A stretch of 64,000 bases of DNA from Thermocrispum municipale DSM 44069 (lineage in GTDB: Bacteria; Actinomycetota; Actinomycetes; Mycobacteriales; Pseudonocardiaceae), in contig NZ_ATYT01000008.1 of NCBI RefSeq assembly GCF_000427825.1, positions 118,927 to 182,926 on the forward strand, in the 5' to 3' direction. Position numbers and translations under genes: made by a program. The notes beneath the pieces were generated by a model that saw only the letters and a program-made list of their open reading frames with translations, ran no database searches and was not told the origin of the DNA. Positions within the stretch are counted from its first letter, which is position 1. Every line of letters starts with the position of its first letter. Below are positions 47,746 to 56,475 of this stretch, one piece after another.

Positions 47746-49269
47746 GTGCTGGACGATCTCGGTGCCGGCTTCGCCGCGTTCGCGAATCCCACGTTCTTGA
47801 TGCTTGCGGTGATCGGCGTCGTGCTGGGCACGTTGGTCGGCGTGCTCCCGGGCATCGGGCCGATCGGCGCGATGTCGGTGCTGCTGGGCGTGACGACGCA
47901 GCTCGGGCCCACCGGCTCGCTGATCTTGTTCGCGGGCATCTATTTCGGTTCGACCTACGGAGGGTCGACGACCTCGATCTTGCTGAACGTGCCGGGCGAG
48001 GCGAGCTCCGTGGTGACCGCGCTCGACGGCTACGAGATGACCAAACGCGGCAGATCCGGGCCCGCACTGACCATCGCCGCGGTGTCGTCGTTCGTCGCGG
48101 GCACGATCGCGATCTTCGGTCTGATGATGTTCGCCCCGTGGCTGAGCGGGCTGGCGGTCGAACTCGGCCCGCCGGAGTACCTGGCCTTGTGCATCGCCGG
48201 ACTCGGATTGCTGGCGGCGCTGTCGAGCGGGTCCACGGCTAAGTCGATCGTGATGATCTGCGCCGGTCTGGCGATCGCGACCGTCGGTATCGATCCGTCC
48301 AGGGGAGACCTGCGTTTCACGTTCGGCTCGGACGCGCTGGCCGAGGGCTTCAGCTTCATCGCGCTGGTGATGGGCGTGTTCGGGGTCGCCGAAGCGTTGA
48401 CGTTGGCCGGTCGCAAGTGGCGGCCACCCGCGGTGAAGGCGCCCCGGCTGCGTGAGTTGCTGCCGTCGAAGCAGGAAGCGCGCGAGGCGACTCCGGCCGC
48501 GCTGCGCGGATCCGGCCTCGGGTTCTTGCTCGGGCTCGTGCCCGGGCCCGCGGCCGTGCTGTCGACCTTCGCCTCCTACGTCACCGAGCGGAAGATCTCC
48601 CGTCGGCCGGAGAAGTTCGGCTCGGGAGCCATCGCTGGTGTGGCGGGTCCGGAGGCGGCGAACAACGCCGCGGCCGGGGCGGCCTTCGTGCCGCTGCTGG
48701 TACTGGGCATCCCGTTCGCGCCGACCATGGCACTGGTGCTGGCCGCGCTGCTGCTCAACGGCGTGGTGCCGGGACCGACGTTCGTCGACGACCAGCCGGA
48801 GATGTTCTGGACGGTCATCGCCGCGATGTACATCGCCAACTTCATGCTGTTGGTGCTCAACCTGCCGCTGGTCGGCTTGTTCACCCGGCTGCTGGCCATC
48901 CCGCCCCAGGCGCTGATGCCGTTCGTCATCGGCCTGTGCATCGTCGGCGTGTACGCGGAGAACAACTCCATGGTCGACGTCGTGGTGATGCTCGTGGCCA
49001 GCTTGCTCGGCTTCGTGCTGCGCCGCTCCGGGTTCAGCATGGCGCCGTTCGTACTCGCCGTCGTGCTGCAGCCGACGCTCGAGTCCTCGCTGCGGCAGAC
49101 ACTCGCGCTGTCCGACGGCAACCCCGGCTACCTGCTCGGCCGGCCGGTGGCCATGGTGATCCTCGGCGCCATCCTCGTCGCAGTGATCCTCTCCGTGCGA
49201 CGGGCCGCCGTCGTGCGCAAACAGGCGCGTACCGACGAACCGGCGCCGTCCGCCTCGAATCCGAAATAG
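47746..49269 (+). CDS. tctA: Tripartite tricarboxylate transporter large membrane subunit (TctA)
   Basis: A 507-residue membrane protein with about twelve helices. The N-terminal signature GTLVGVLPGIGPIGAMSVLLG and FGSTYGGSTTSILLNVPGEASSVVTALDGYEM are diagnostic, as is GPEAANNAAAGAAFVPLL in the second half. GTG 47746 follows AAGGAGG. It carries the transport pathway, with TctC delivering substrate. Confidence 0.95.
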   Translation: MLDDLGAGFAAFANPTFLMLAVIGVVLGTLVGVLPGIGPIGAMSVLLGVTTQLGPTGSLILFAGIYFGSTYGGSTTSILLNVPGEASSVVTALDGYEMTKRGRSGPALTIAAVSSFVAGTIAIFGLMMFAPWLSGLAVELGPPEYLALCIAGLGLLAALSSGSTAKSIVMICAGLAIATVGIDPSRGDLRFTFGSDALAEGFSFIALVMGVFGVAEALTLAGRKWRPPAVKAPRLRELLPSKQEAREATPAALRGSGLGFLLGLVPGPAAVLSTFASYVTERKISRRPEKFGSGAIAGVAGPEAANNAAAGAAFVPLLVLGIPFAPTMALVLAALLLNGVVPGPTFVDDQPEMFWTVIAAMYIANFMLLVLNLPLVGLFTRLLAIPPQALMPFVIGLCIVGVYAENNSMVDVVVMLVASLLGFVLRRSGFSMAPFVLAVVLQPTLESSLRQTLALSDGNPGYLLGRPVAMVILGAILVAVILSVRRAAVVRKQARTDEPAPSASNPK

Positions 49270-49314
49270 AAAAAAAGTGATCACCACGGGCGCGGATTCG
49301 GCCACTATGGGTAC

Positions 49315-49773
49315 ATGACCATGACCGCGGACCAGCTGTGGCGGCTCGCTCGATCCGTCTTCGAAGCCCAACCCTTCACCAAGTTCCTCGGCGCCGAACT
49401 CATCGACGCCGGGCCGGGCCGCGCCACCATCGGGCTACCGGTGCGACCGGAACTCAAGCAGCAGCACGGCTTCGCCCACGGGGGAGTCGTGAGCTTCCTG
49501 GCCGACAACGCGCTGACGTTCGCGGGCGGGCTCGCTTTGCAGAGCGACGCGTTGACCGTCGAATACAAGATCAACTACGCCAAGCCCGCCACCGGTCACT
49601 ACCTGGTCGCCAAGGCGGAAGCCGCGGTCTCCACCCGCCGCCAGGCGGTGTGCCGGTGCGAGATCTACTCGCGGTTGGACCAAGGCGCCGCGGATCCCGA
49701 GGAACGGCTCGTCGCCGTGGCCCAGGGAACGATCGCAGCGGTCTCCAAAGGAGCGCGGGCCGAACCACGGTGA
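49315..49773 (+). CDS. PaaI-family hotdog thioesterase
   Basis: A 152-residue single hotdog domain. The active-site loop KQQHGFAHGGVVSFLADNA holds the HGG-x15-D-type motif of PaaI/YbgC-like thioesterases. It would hydrolyse an acyl- or aryl-CoA, a housekeeping function often placed in aromatic catabolic clusters. It is 45 bases after tctA and may share its transcript. Confidence 0.9.
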   Translation: MTMTADQLWRLARSVFEAQPFTKFLGAELIDAGPGRATIGLPVRPELKQQHGFAHGGVVSFLADNALTFAGGLALQSDALTVEYKINYAKPATGHYLVAKAEAAVSTRRQAVCRCEIYSRLDQGAADPEERLVAVAQGTIAAVSKGARAEPR

Positions 49774-49872
49774 GGCCCCCGTTCGCCCGATGGGGTTGTT
49801 ACCCAGCTGGAAAGGGTCAACTGGTCGCGTCGGCGATGGAGAAGCGGATCCGCCGTCGGGTAGAACGCCAGC

Positions 49873-50460
49873 GTGAAGAAGATCAGTGCAGTTCTCGCGG
49901 GTGCCGCATTGCTGACGGCGTTGACCGCATGCGGTGAGGAATCCCCGGACGACCAAGCGCAGGCCTCCGACTCCGGCAAGATCACGTTGCGCGGCCAGGG
50001 CACGTTGGCGGACTACCAGGCCGACGCGACAGCGATCCGCTACGACAAGAAGCTGGTGCCCTCCGGTGCGCAGGCAACGGTGACGTTGACGGCGGAGAAG
50101 TCCGGAGTGACCACCAAGCTCGAGGTCTCCGGCCTGGTTCCGGACCGTGAGTACGGCGCGCACGTCCACGTGAACAAGTGCGGTGAGACGGGTGACGACG
50201 CGGGTCCGCACTTCCAGCACAAGAAGGACCCGAAGGAGCCGTCGGTCGACCCGACGTACGCCAACCCGAAGAACGAGATCTGGCTGGACTTCACCACCGA
50301 TTCGTCCGGTAACGGGAAGGCGGAGTCCACGGTGACGTTCGACCTGCGAGACCGACGACCTGGCGCGGTGGTGATTCACGAGCACGGCACGCACACCGAG
50401 AAGGGCGAAGCGGGCAAGGCGGGGGACCGGCTCGCCTGCATCACGCTCGCCGAGGAGTGA
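49873..50460 (+). CDS. sodC: Superoxide dismutase [Cu-Zn] family lipoprotein
   Basis: A 195-residue exported protein with lipobox LTAC (Cys20). Metal-ligand motifs are [16 protein letters not shown] and VIHEHGTH, and GDRLACI closes the conserved disulfide. The zinc loop is reorganised as in other actinomycete SodC-like lipoproteins ([20 protein letters not shown]). It protects the envelope from external superoxide if copper-loaded. The start is GTG 49873. Confidence 0.9.
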   Translation: MKKISAVLAGAALLTALTACGEESPDDQAQASDSGKITLRGQGTLADYQADATAIRYDKKLVPSGAQATVTLTAEKSGVTTKLEVSGLVPDREYGAHVHVNKCGETGDDAGPHFQHKKDPKEPSVDPTYANPKNEIWLDFTTDSSGNGKAESTVTFDLRDRRPGAVVIHEHGTHTEKGEAGKAGDRLACITLAEE

Positions 50461-50695
50461 GCTGCGGCCCGGCACAGTCCGGCCACAGGGACGTCGGGCG
50501 GCGAGTGCCCGGCCGCGACGAATCAGGCTGCCGGGTGCCCCGCCCCATGACGCCCGGGAGGCTCGCCCGGCCGCGGCCCTTCCACGCCCAAGGTGGACGC
50601 CTTGTGCGGTGAATCCAGGCCGCTGCTGCGCGACCCGCGACACCGTCAGCCTGGGGCCCTGCCGCGGCGAAACCCGAACAGACGATGATCGGGGC

Positions 50696-51526
50696 ATGAC
50701 CGAGCAGACCACGTGGCGCTCTCACGGCGAGTGGGAGGACATCCGCTACGAGACCACCGACGACGGAATCGCCAAGATCACCATCAACCGTCCCGAGGTG
50801 CACAACGCGTTCCGTCCGCAGACCCTGATCGAGATCGACCGGGCGCTCATGCTCGCCAGGGAGGACGAGTCGATCGGGGTCATCATCCTCACCGGGGCCG
50901 GCACGCGGGCGTTCTGCTCCGGTGGTGACCAGCGGGTTCGCGGTGACAGCGGCTACAAGCTGGACGAGAACGCGACCGGGCGCTTCCACGTGACCGATCT
51001 GCATGTCGCGATGCGCCGGTGCCCGAAGCCGATCGTGGCGATGGTCGCCGGGTGGGCCATCGGCGGCGGCCACGTGCTGCACTTGGTCTGCGACCTGACG
51101 ATCGCGGCGGACAACGCCAGGTTCGGGCAGGTCGGGCCCAAGGTCGGCTCGTTCGACGGCGGCTACGGCGCGAGCGTGCTGTCCGACCTGGTCGGCCCGA
51201 AGAAGGCCAAGGAGATCTGGTTCCTGTGCAGGCAGTACGACGCCCAGCAGGCACTACAGATGGGTCTGATCAACACCGTGGTGCCGCTGGAGCAGCTGGA
51301 GGAGGAGACGCTGCGCTGGTGCCGGGAGATGCTGGCCATGTCGCCGTGGGCGCTGCGCATGTCGAAGATGAGCTTCCACGCGCACGAGGACGGCTACGCC
51401 GGGGTCCAGCAACTGGCGCACGAGGCCAACCTGCTGTTCTACGGCACCGACGAGGCCAAGGAAGGCCGCGAGGCGTTCAAGGCCAAGCGCAAGCCGGACT
51501 TCACGAAGTTTCCGCGGCGCCCGTGA
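50696..51526 (+). CDS. menB: 1,4-Dihydroxy-2-naphthoyl-CoA synthase (MenB-type crotonase)
   Basis: A 276-residue crotonase with strong MenB character: [66 protein letters not shown] and the C-terminal [10 protein letters not shown]. MenB catalyses the Dieckmann-type ring closure of menaquinone synthesis. The TG of the usual GQTGPK is VG here (GQVGPK), as in the ring-cleaving relative BadI. No other men gene is near, so a catabolic paralogue cannot be excluded. Confidence 0.82.
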   Translation: MTEQTTWRSHGEWEDIRYETTDDGIAKITINRPEVHNAFRPQTLIEIDRALMLAREDESIGVIILTGAGTRAFCSGGDQRVRGDSGYKLDENATGRFHVTDLHVAMRRCPKPIVAMVAGWAIGGGHVLHLVCDLTIAADNARFGQVGPKVGSFDGGYGASVLSDLVGPKKAKEIWFLCRQYDAQQALQMGLINTVVPLEQLEEETLRWCREMLAMSPWALRMSKMSFHAHEDGYAGVQQLAHEANLLFYGTDEAKEGREAFKAKRKPDFTKFPRRP

Positions 51527-51544
51527 CCGGGTGAACTCCCGTCG

Positions 51545-51680
51545 CCAACCGGGTCTGGTGGTGGGCGGCGTCCGGCGCACGGGCGTGCCGCCGCCGATCG
51601 GACGGGTGACGGGTGACGGGTGGCGTACGGGCGTGCCGCCTCCAACCGGACTGGTGACGGGTGGCGGCGGGGTATCGCCG
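51545..51680. repeat. Imperfect direct repeat of about 50 bp
   Basis: Two copies share ACGGGCGTGCCGCC followed by GGTGACGGGTG (cores near 51580 and 51628), with a partial third upstream. It lies between the menB-type stop and the 3' end of the iclR-type gene. The repeat reads through on either strand but has no supported coding role. Confidence 0.55.
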
Positions 51681-51716
51681 CGTCCGTGGAGATCAGGTGG
51701 GGAAACCGGGCCGGCG

Positions 51717-52502
51717 CTAGGCCTCGACTTCGCTCGGGGACGGGTGCCGGCCGCCGGTTCGCGCGGTGATGCGATCGGCGCAGTCGCGGACCAGGCTGCC
51801 GATCCTGGTGACGTTGTCCGAGTGCAGCTCGGTGAAGAACGCCAGTGAGCACACCACACGCGAGACCTGACCTCGACGGTCGAAGATCGGTGCGGCGACA
51901 CCGCTTTGCGCCATGTCGTACTGCTGGATGCTGGTGGAGTAGCCGCGCTCGCGCACCGCGGCGAGCACCTTGTGCAGCTCGTCGCGGTCGGTGACGGTGT
52001 ACTTGGTGAACTGCTTGAGCCCGTGCCGGTCGACGAGTTCGTCGACTCGCTCGGGGGATTGCCATGCCAGGTACGCCTGCATGATCGCCGGAGCGCTGAA
52101 CGGGAAGTCCTCGCCGACGCCGACGGTGACCCGTACGCCCATCTGCCGCTCGGCCTTGACCGTGACCACGTAGCCACCCGAGCCGTCGGGCTCGGCGACG
52201 AACACCACGAAGCCCAGCCTGCGCGCCAGCTCGTCGATCTCCTGCTGCGCGATCGCCGCGGTCATGTCGTCGGTGACACCGGTGATCGTCAGCAGCTTCG
52301 GGCCGAGGGTCCATCCTGCCCGGTCGCCCGCGGAGGTGACCCAGCCGGACCGCTGCAGGGTCGCCAGGATGTTGTAGCAGGTGCTGCGGTTCAACCCCAG
52401 TTCCGCGACGAGCGTCTTCGGTGCGACGGGGGTTGGCCATTCCGCGGCCAGTCGTTCGATGATTCGCACCGCGGATGACACCGCCGGCACATCATTTGCC
52501 AC
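51717..52502 (-). CDS. IclR-family transcriptional regulator
   Basis: A 261-residue protein. The N-terminal winged helix is PVAPKTLVAELGLNRSTCYNILATLQRSGWV, and the effector domain runs from about residue 85 to 250. IclR regulators typically control degradation of aromatic or small organic acids. It precedes the hydrolase and molybdenum-hydroxylase remnant genes on the same strand direction but is downstream of them in transcription, with a 137-base gap. GTG 52502 is the start. Confidence 0.9.
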   Translation of the reverse strand: MANDVPAVSSAVRIIERLAAEWPTPVAPKTLVAELGLNRSTCYNILATLQRSGWVTSAGDRAGWTLGPKLLTITGVTDDMTAAIAQQEIDELARRLGFVVFVAEPDGSGGYVVTVKAERQMGVRVTVGVGEDFPFSAPAIMQAYLAWQSPERVDELVDRHGLKQFTKYTVTDRDELHKVLAAVRERGYSTSIQQYDMAQSGVAAPIFDRRGQVSRVVCSLAFFTELHSDNVTRIGSLVRDCADRITARTGGRHPSPSEVEA

Positions 52503-52639
52503 CCGGTCGCCCCCTCACTCGATCGTTGGGATGCAAGTATCTCTTCCCACTGTGCCACCGACGTGAGCAGGGAGTACGCAAACCCCCACGGAACGTCGGT
52601 GCCATCGGCGCACCAGTCACCCGCTCGGGGAACGCCGGG

Positions 52640-53362
52640 TCACCGCTCGCCGGAGAGGTGGGCGGCAACGACATCGAGCTCTCCTGCCGCCTCGAACAAG
52701 CTGAAGTGCCGGGCGCGGGGGACGATCCGCAGCTGGGCGTCCGGGATGCCTTCGGCCAGCGTGCGGGCCATGTCCGGCGGCGTGGCGTAGTCCTGCTCGC
52801 CGACGACGACCAGCGTTGCCGCAGTGATCCGCGGCAGCAGATCCAGGCCGTCGAACGCGCCGAGAGCACGGCATGCCTGGGCGTGTGCCTGGGAGTCGGT
52901 GGCCAGGAACAGGTCGCAGACGCGGCGTACTTCGTCGGGATGCCGCTCGGCGAATTCCGGCGTGAACCAGCGGTCGATCTGGAACGACAACTGTTCCTCG
53001 CGCGGCTTGGTGACCGCGTTGTCCGCGCGCTCGGACCAGGCCTGGACGCGGTTCGGGCCGTAGTTCGCGGTGGTGTCGGCGAGCACGAGACGATTCACCA
53101 GCTCGGGGCGGCGGCCGGCGAGCGCGATGGCGACACAACCACCCATGGACATCCCGGCAACCGCGACCGGCCCGTCCGCCCGCTCCTCGATCAGTGCGGC
53201 GGCGTCCTCGGCGAGATCCTCGATGGTGAACGGGTCGCCGTCCCACGGCGCATCGCCGTGCCCGCGCGCGTCCATCGCCACCGTGTCCCCGTCCAGCTTG
53301 GCCACCAGCGGGTCCCACAGCCGTCCGGACATCGCCAACGAATGCAGCAGCAAGTACTTCAC
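52640..53362 (-). CDS. Alpha/beta hydrolase (enol-lactonase-like)
   Basis: A 240-residue protein with nucleophile elbow AGMSMGGCVAI, the HSLAMSGRLWDPL oxyanion region, the acid Asp in VGEQDYATPPDMA and the catalytic His in RARHFSLFEA, so the triad is complete. Size and motifs fit 3-oxoadipate enol-lactonase-type enzymes. The GTG start overlaps the stop of the 2Fe-2S subunit gene (GTGA), so it is made together with the molybdenum hydroxylase remnant. Confidence 0.88.
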   Translation of the reverse strand: MKYLLLHSLAMSGRLWDPLVAKLDGDTVAMDARGHGDAPWDGDPFTIEDLAEDAAALIEERADGPVAVAGMSMGGCVAIALAGRRPELVNRLVLADTTANYGPNRVQAWSERADNAVTKPREEQLSFQIDRWFTPEFAERHPDEVRRVCDLFLATDSQAHAQACRALGAFDGLDLLPRITAATLVVVGEQDYATPPDMARTLAEGIPDAQLRIVPRARHFSLFEAAGELDVVAAHLSGER

Positions 53363-53823
53363 TGTGCCGCCCTCCGGGAGGCGGCGGTGGTCGCCGCCTG
53401 CAAGATCTCCGGGTACGTGCCACATCGGCACAGATTGCCCGCGAGGTGCTCGGTGATCTGTTCGGCGCTCGGGCGCGGATTCTGCGCCAGCAGTTCCTTG
53501 GTCATGACGACCATGCCGGGGATGCAATAGCCGCACTGCGCCGCCCCGCACTCGACGAACGAGGAGACGACCTCGTCATTGTCGTCGAGCCCTTCGGCCG
53601 TGGTGAGGTCCGCCCCGTCGTACCGCACCGCCAACGCCAGGCACGACGAGATGCCCTTGCCGTCGGCCAGCACCGTGCAGGCGCCGCAGGCACCGACCCC
53701 GCAGCCCTCGCGGACGCTGGTGGTGCCGACCTGTTCACGCAGTACGTCCAGCAGCAACGCGTCGTCGGCGACATCGAGCACGTGCTTGACGCCGTTGACG
53801 GTCAGGCTGATTCGGGTGCTCAT
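53359..53823 (-). CDS. 2Fe-2S small subunit of a xanthine-dehydrogenase-family enzyme
   Basis: A 154-residue electron-transfer subunit. The plant-type 2Fe-2S site (REGCGVGACGACTVL) and the second cluster site (CGYCIPGM and LCRCGTYPEI) are both complete. It would pass electrons from a molybdenum subunit. Its ATG overlaps the stop of the fused upstream gene by four bases, showing it originally followed a molybdenum (CoxL-type) subunit. No FAD subunit gene is present. Confidence 0.93.
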   Translation of the reverse strand: MSTRISLTVNGVKHVLDVADDALLLDVLREQVGTTSVREGCGVGACGACTVLADGKGISSCLALAVRYDGADLTTAEGLDDNDEVVSSFVECGAAQCGYCIPGMVVMTKELLAQNPRPSAEQITEHLAGNLCRCGTYPEILQAATTAASRRAAQ

Positions 53824-55736
53824 CGGTCCTCCTGCTCGGATGAGTCGCGTTGCTGCAGCGCGGTGACGATGGCTTCCGGCGTGAGTGGAAGTTCGGTGAT
53901 GCGTACACCGATGGAGTCCCGGACGGCGTTGGCGATGGCGGGCGCGACCGCGAGGATCCCGGTTTCGCCGACGCCCTTGGCGCCGAACGGCCCGGTCCGG
54001 TGCGGGCTCTCCACGATGAGCGGAGTCAGCTTGTCCGGCAGATCCTTCGACGACGGCAGCTGGTAGTCGAGCAGCGTGCCGTTGGTGAGCTGCCCCTGGT
54101 CGACGACCAGCTGATCGAACAACGCGTGGCCGATACCCATGATCGCCGCGCCGGTGAGCTGCTGCTCGACCAACCGGGGATTGATCGCCTTACCGACGTC
54201 CCCGGCGACCGCGAGGTGCTCGATGTGCACCCGCCCGGTGGCGGTGTCGACGGCGATCTGAGCGCCCACCGCGCCGGCGAACCAGTGCTCGGTGACCTGC
54301 TCCGACCGCCCGGTTTCCTTGTCGTAGGGCGTCCACTGCGTGGTGAAGTTGGCTTCCGTGGTGAGCGTGGCCCCACGGGCACCGAAGCGGGCCCGCACGA
54401 GATCGGGTAGCGACACGTGCTGCTCGCCGGCGTGCAGACCATCGGCGTCCAACGTCACCTCGGACGTACCGAACTGCTCGGCGGCCAAGGCGATCAGCTT
54501 GTCGCGCATCGCTTCGGCGACTTGGCGGACGGCGTTTCCCGTGTGGTACGTCGAACGGCTTCCCGCCGTGATCGTGTCGTACGGGGTGACGTCGGTGTCG
54601 GCCTGCACGACGTGGATCCGTGCGGGGTCCATGCAGAGCTCGTCCGGGAAGATCAGCGGATTCTCGGCGAGCTCGGGGTCGATCTTGTCCATTTCCTCCT
54701 GTGCGCTTTTGACCGGGCAGATGTAGTTGACCCAGGCGGCCAGCTCGGCGGCGACGGAGGGTTCGTAGTAGAAGTTCATGAACTTCTCGGCGTTGGCCTG
54801 GTGGGTCGCCTCGTTGGGGATCTGCATGTTGTCCGACCACAACATGACGCCGGCGTCCGGTGGCACGAACCGCACCTTGGGGTCGTCGAAATTGAGCTGG
54901 ATGACGTCGCCCGACCAGGCCACGCAGGCCGCGATGTCACCCTTGGCGAGTTCCTGCGCGTAGTCGTTGCCGGTGAACCGGCGGATGTGTCCGCTGTCGA
55001 CGGCGGCCTGCAGCTTGTTGAGCGCCTGGTTGAACTCCTGCTCGGTGAAGGTCGTCGGGTCCGAGCCCTGGTCGAGCAGCAGCAACCCCATTGTGTCGCG
55101 CATCTCCGACAGGCAGGTGACCTTGCCCCGCAGGTCGGGTCTGGTGAGCAGCTCGTCCATGGAACGGACCTCGGACGTGACGTTGCCGTTGTAGGCGATC
55201 CCGGACAACCCGGACTGCCACGGCACCGCGTACTTGTTGTCGGTGTCCCAAGGTCTGTCGCGCAGCGTGTCGAGCAGGTTAGCTGCGACGTTGGGCAACT
55301 TGTCCTTGTCCAGCGGCTGCACCCAGCCGAGTCGCACCAGTCGCGCGGCCATCCAGTCGGTCAACACGATGATGTCGCGCTCGATCGGCTGGCACGCGGA
55401 CAGCTGATTGCGCACCTTGCCGAAGAACTCGTTGTTGTCGTTGATGTCCTCCTGGTACGTCACCGAGATCCCGCTGCGCTTGCTGAACAGCTCGAGGGTA
55501 GGGCGCAGCGACTCGTTCTCCTCCGAGACGTCGATGTACAGCGGCCAGTTGGACACCACCAGCCGGCGATCGCTGTCCGAACGGTCCGGGGCACGGCACT
55601 CAGCGGGGTTCCGTCTGGTTCCTGGCATGCCGCATCCGGTGAACACGCCGGTCGCCGCGAGCGCTCCCGCGGCCGCCACGCCACGGAGTACGGTTCGGCG
55701 GGACGTGCCGGTTCTGCCCGAGGTCATGAGCGACAT
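53820..55736 (-). CDS. Chimeric gene: PotD-type polyamine-binding lipoprotein fused to the C-terminal part of a molybdenum hydroxylase large subunit
   Basis: A 638-residue frame. Residues 1-40 form a Tat lipoprotein signal (SRRTVLRGVAAAGAL, lipobox FTGC). Residues about 58-366 are a PotD/PotF-type binding protein (LVVSNWPLYIDVS, WMAARLVRLGWVQPLD, PNEATHQANAEKFMNFYY, ENPLIFPDE). From about residue 365 the sequence changes to a xanthine-dehydrogenase/CoxL molybdopterin subunit (DPARIHVVQADTDVTPYD, GSRSTYHTGNAV, FGAKGVGETGIL with the catalytic Glu). Only about 273 C-terminal residues of a domain normally near 750 remain. Both parts meet at shared residues DEL near 54640. The PotD half is divergent from an Lrp gene; the Mo half overlaps its 2Fe-2S partner. 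ATG 55727 is an alternative start. Confidence 0.85.
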   Translation of the reverse strand: MSLMTSGRTGTSRRTVLRGVAAAGALAATGVFTGCGMPGTRRNPAECRAPDRSDSDRRLVVSNWPLYIDVSEENESLRPTLELFSKRSGISVTYQEDINDNNEFFGKVRNQLSACQPIERDIIVLTDWMAARLVRLGWVQPLDKDKLPNVAANLLDTLRDRPWDTDNKYAVPWQSGLSGIAYNGNVTSEVRSMDELLTRPDLRGKVTCLSEMRDTMGLLLLDQGSDPTTFTEQEFNQALNKLQAAVDSGHIRRFTGNDYAQELAKGDIAACVAWSGDVIQLNFDDPKVRFVPPDAGVMLWSDNMQIPNEATHQANAEKFMNFYYEPSVAAELAAWVNYICPVKSAQEEMDKIDPELAENPLIFPDELCMDPARIHVVQADTDVTPYDTITAGSRSTYHTGNAVRQVAEAMRDKLIALAAEQFGTSEVTLDADGLHAGEQHVSLPDLVRARFGARGATLTTEANFTTQWTPYDKETGRSEQVTEHWFAGAVGAQIAVDTATGRVHIEHLAVAGDVGKAINPRLVEQQLTGAAIMGIGHALFDQLVVDQGQLTNGTLLDYQLPSSKDLPDKLTPLIVESPHRTGPFGAKGVGETGILAVAPAIANAVRDSIGVRITELPLTPEAIVTALQQRDSSEQEDR

Positions 55737-55823
55737 CACCGCGCTGGCCTCGGGCGAGATCCCGGAGCGTTGCCAGGCCCGCATGACGACGATATTGACA
55801 CGATGGGCGGTATCCAACAAGGG

Positions 55824-55857
55824 ATTCCGTTGTAACGGTCGTGATACGCAACGAAAT
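55824..55857. promoter_or_regulatory. Inverted repeat between the potD-fusion and Lrp genes
   Basis: Arms ATTCCGTTG (55824-55832) and CAACGAAAT (55849-55857) match at 8 of 9 positions with a 16-base spacer; CCGTTGTAACGG forms a second small palindrome within. It is a plausible Lrp operator controlling both divergent genes. Confidence 0.5.
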
Positions 55858-55890
55858 ACGGCATGATCTTGGTGAACTAAGGAGGTTGGT

Positions 55891-56388
55891 ATGACGAGGT
55901 CGGCTGTCGAGCGCCGGCTGGTCGTGCACGAAGGTGCGCAACACGCTCTGCTCGACGACGTGGGGAAGAAGATCGTCGAGCAGCTGCAGGAGGACGGCAG
56001 GCGGCCGTACGCCACGATCGGGCGCGCGGTAGGCCTGTCCGAAGCGGCGGTGCGGCAGCGGGTCCAACGTTTGATCGACGCCGGCGTCATGCAGATCGTG
56101 GCCGTCACCGACCCGATGCAGCTCGGCTTCGCCCGGCAAGCGATGGTCGGCGTGCGAGTCTCCGGGGACCTGGAGGGCACCGCGGACCAGCTGGCCGAGA
56201 TTCCCGAGGTCGACTACGTGGTGATCACTGCGGGATCGTTCGATCTGCTCCTCGAGGTCGTGGCCCGCAACGACGATCACCTGCTGGAGATCATCAAGCA
56301 GATCCGAGCGGTGGACGGCGTGCTCACCACCGAGGCGTTCACGTATCTCAAGCTGCGCAAGCAGACCTACTCCTGGGGAACCGCCTGA
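55891..56388 (+). CDS. Lrp/AsnC-family transcriptional regulator
   Basis: A 165-residue regulator with N-terminal helix-turn-helix (IVEQLQEDGRRPYATIGRAVGLSEAAVRQRVQRL) and the RAM ligand-binding domain (about 80-155). AAGGAGG precedes the ATG. It lies between the PotD-type gene and the aminotransferase/oxidase genes, as is common for polyamine or amino acid catabolic loci. A polyamine or amine ligand is inferred from neighbours. Confidence 0.92.
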   Translation: MTRSAVERRLVVHEGAQHALLDDVGKKIVEQLQEDGRRPYATIGRAVGLSEAAVRQRVQRLIDAGVMQIVAVTDPMQLGFARQAMVGVRVSGDLEGTADQLAEIPEVDYVVITAGSFDLLLEVVARNDDHLLEIIKQIRAVDGVLTTEAFTYLKLRKQTYSWGTA

Positions 56389-56440
56389 CGCCGAGGAGAA
56401 CTGATTTCGTAGCAAAAGGGCGTCTGTACGCCGATATCTC

Positions 56441-56469
56441 TTGTAAAGCAGCCGATGCTGTGCGATAAC
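56441..56469 (+). promoter_or_regulatory. Promoter of a leaderless aminotransferase transcript
   Basis: TTGTAA (56441-56446) and GATAAC (56464-56469) are separated by 17 bases. The ATG is only six bases after the -10 and no ribosome site is present, so transcription should start at or next to the A of the start codon. Confidence 0.65.
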
Positions 56470-56475
56470 CGTTGA

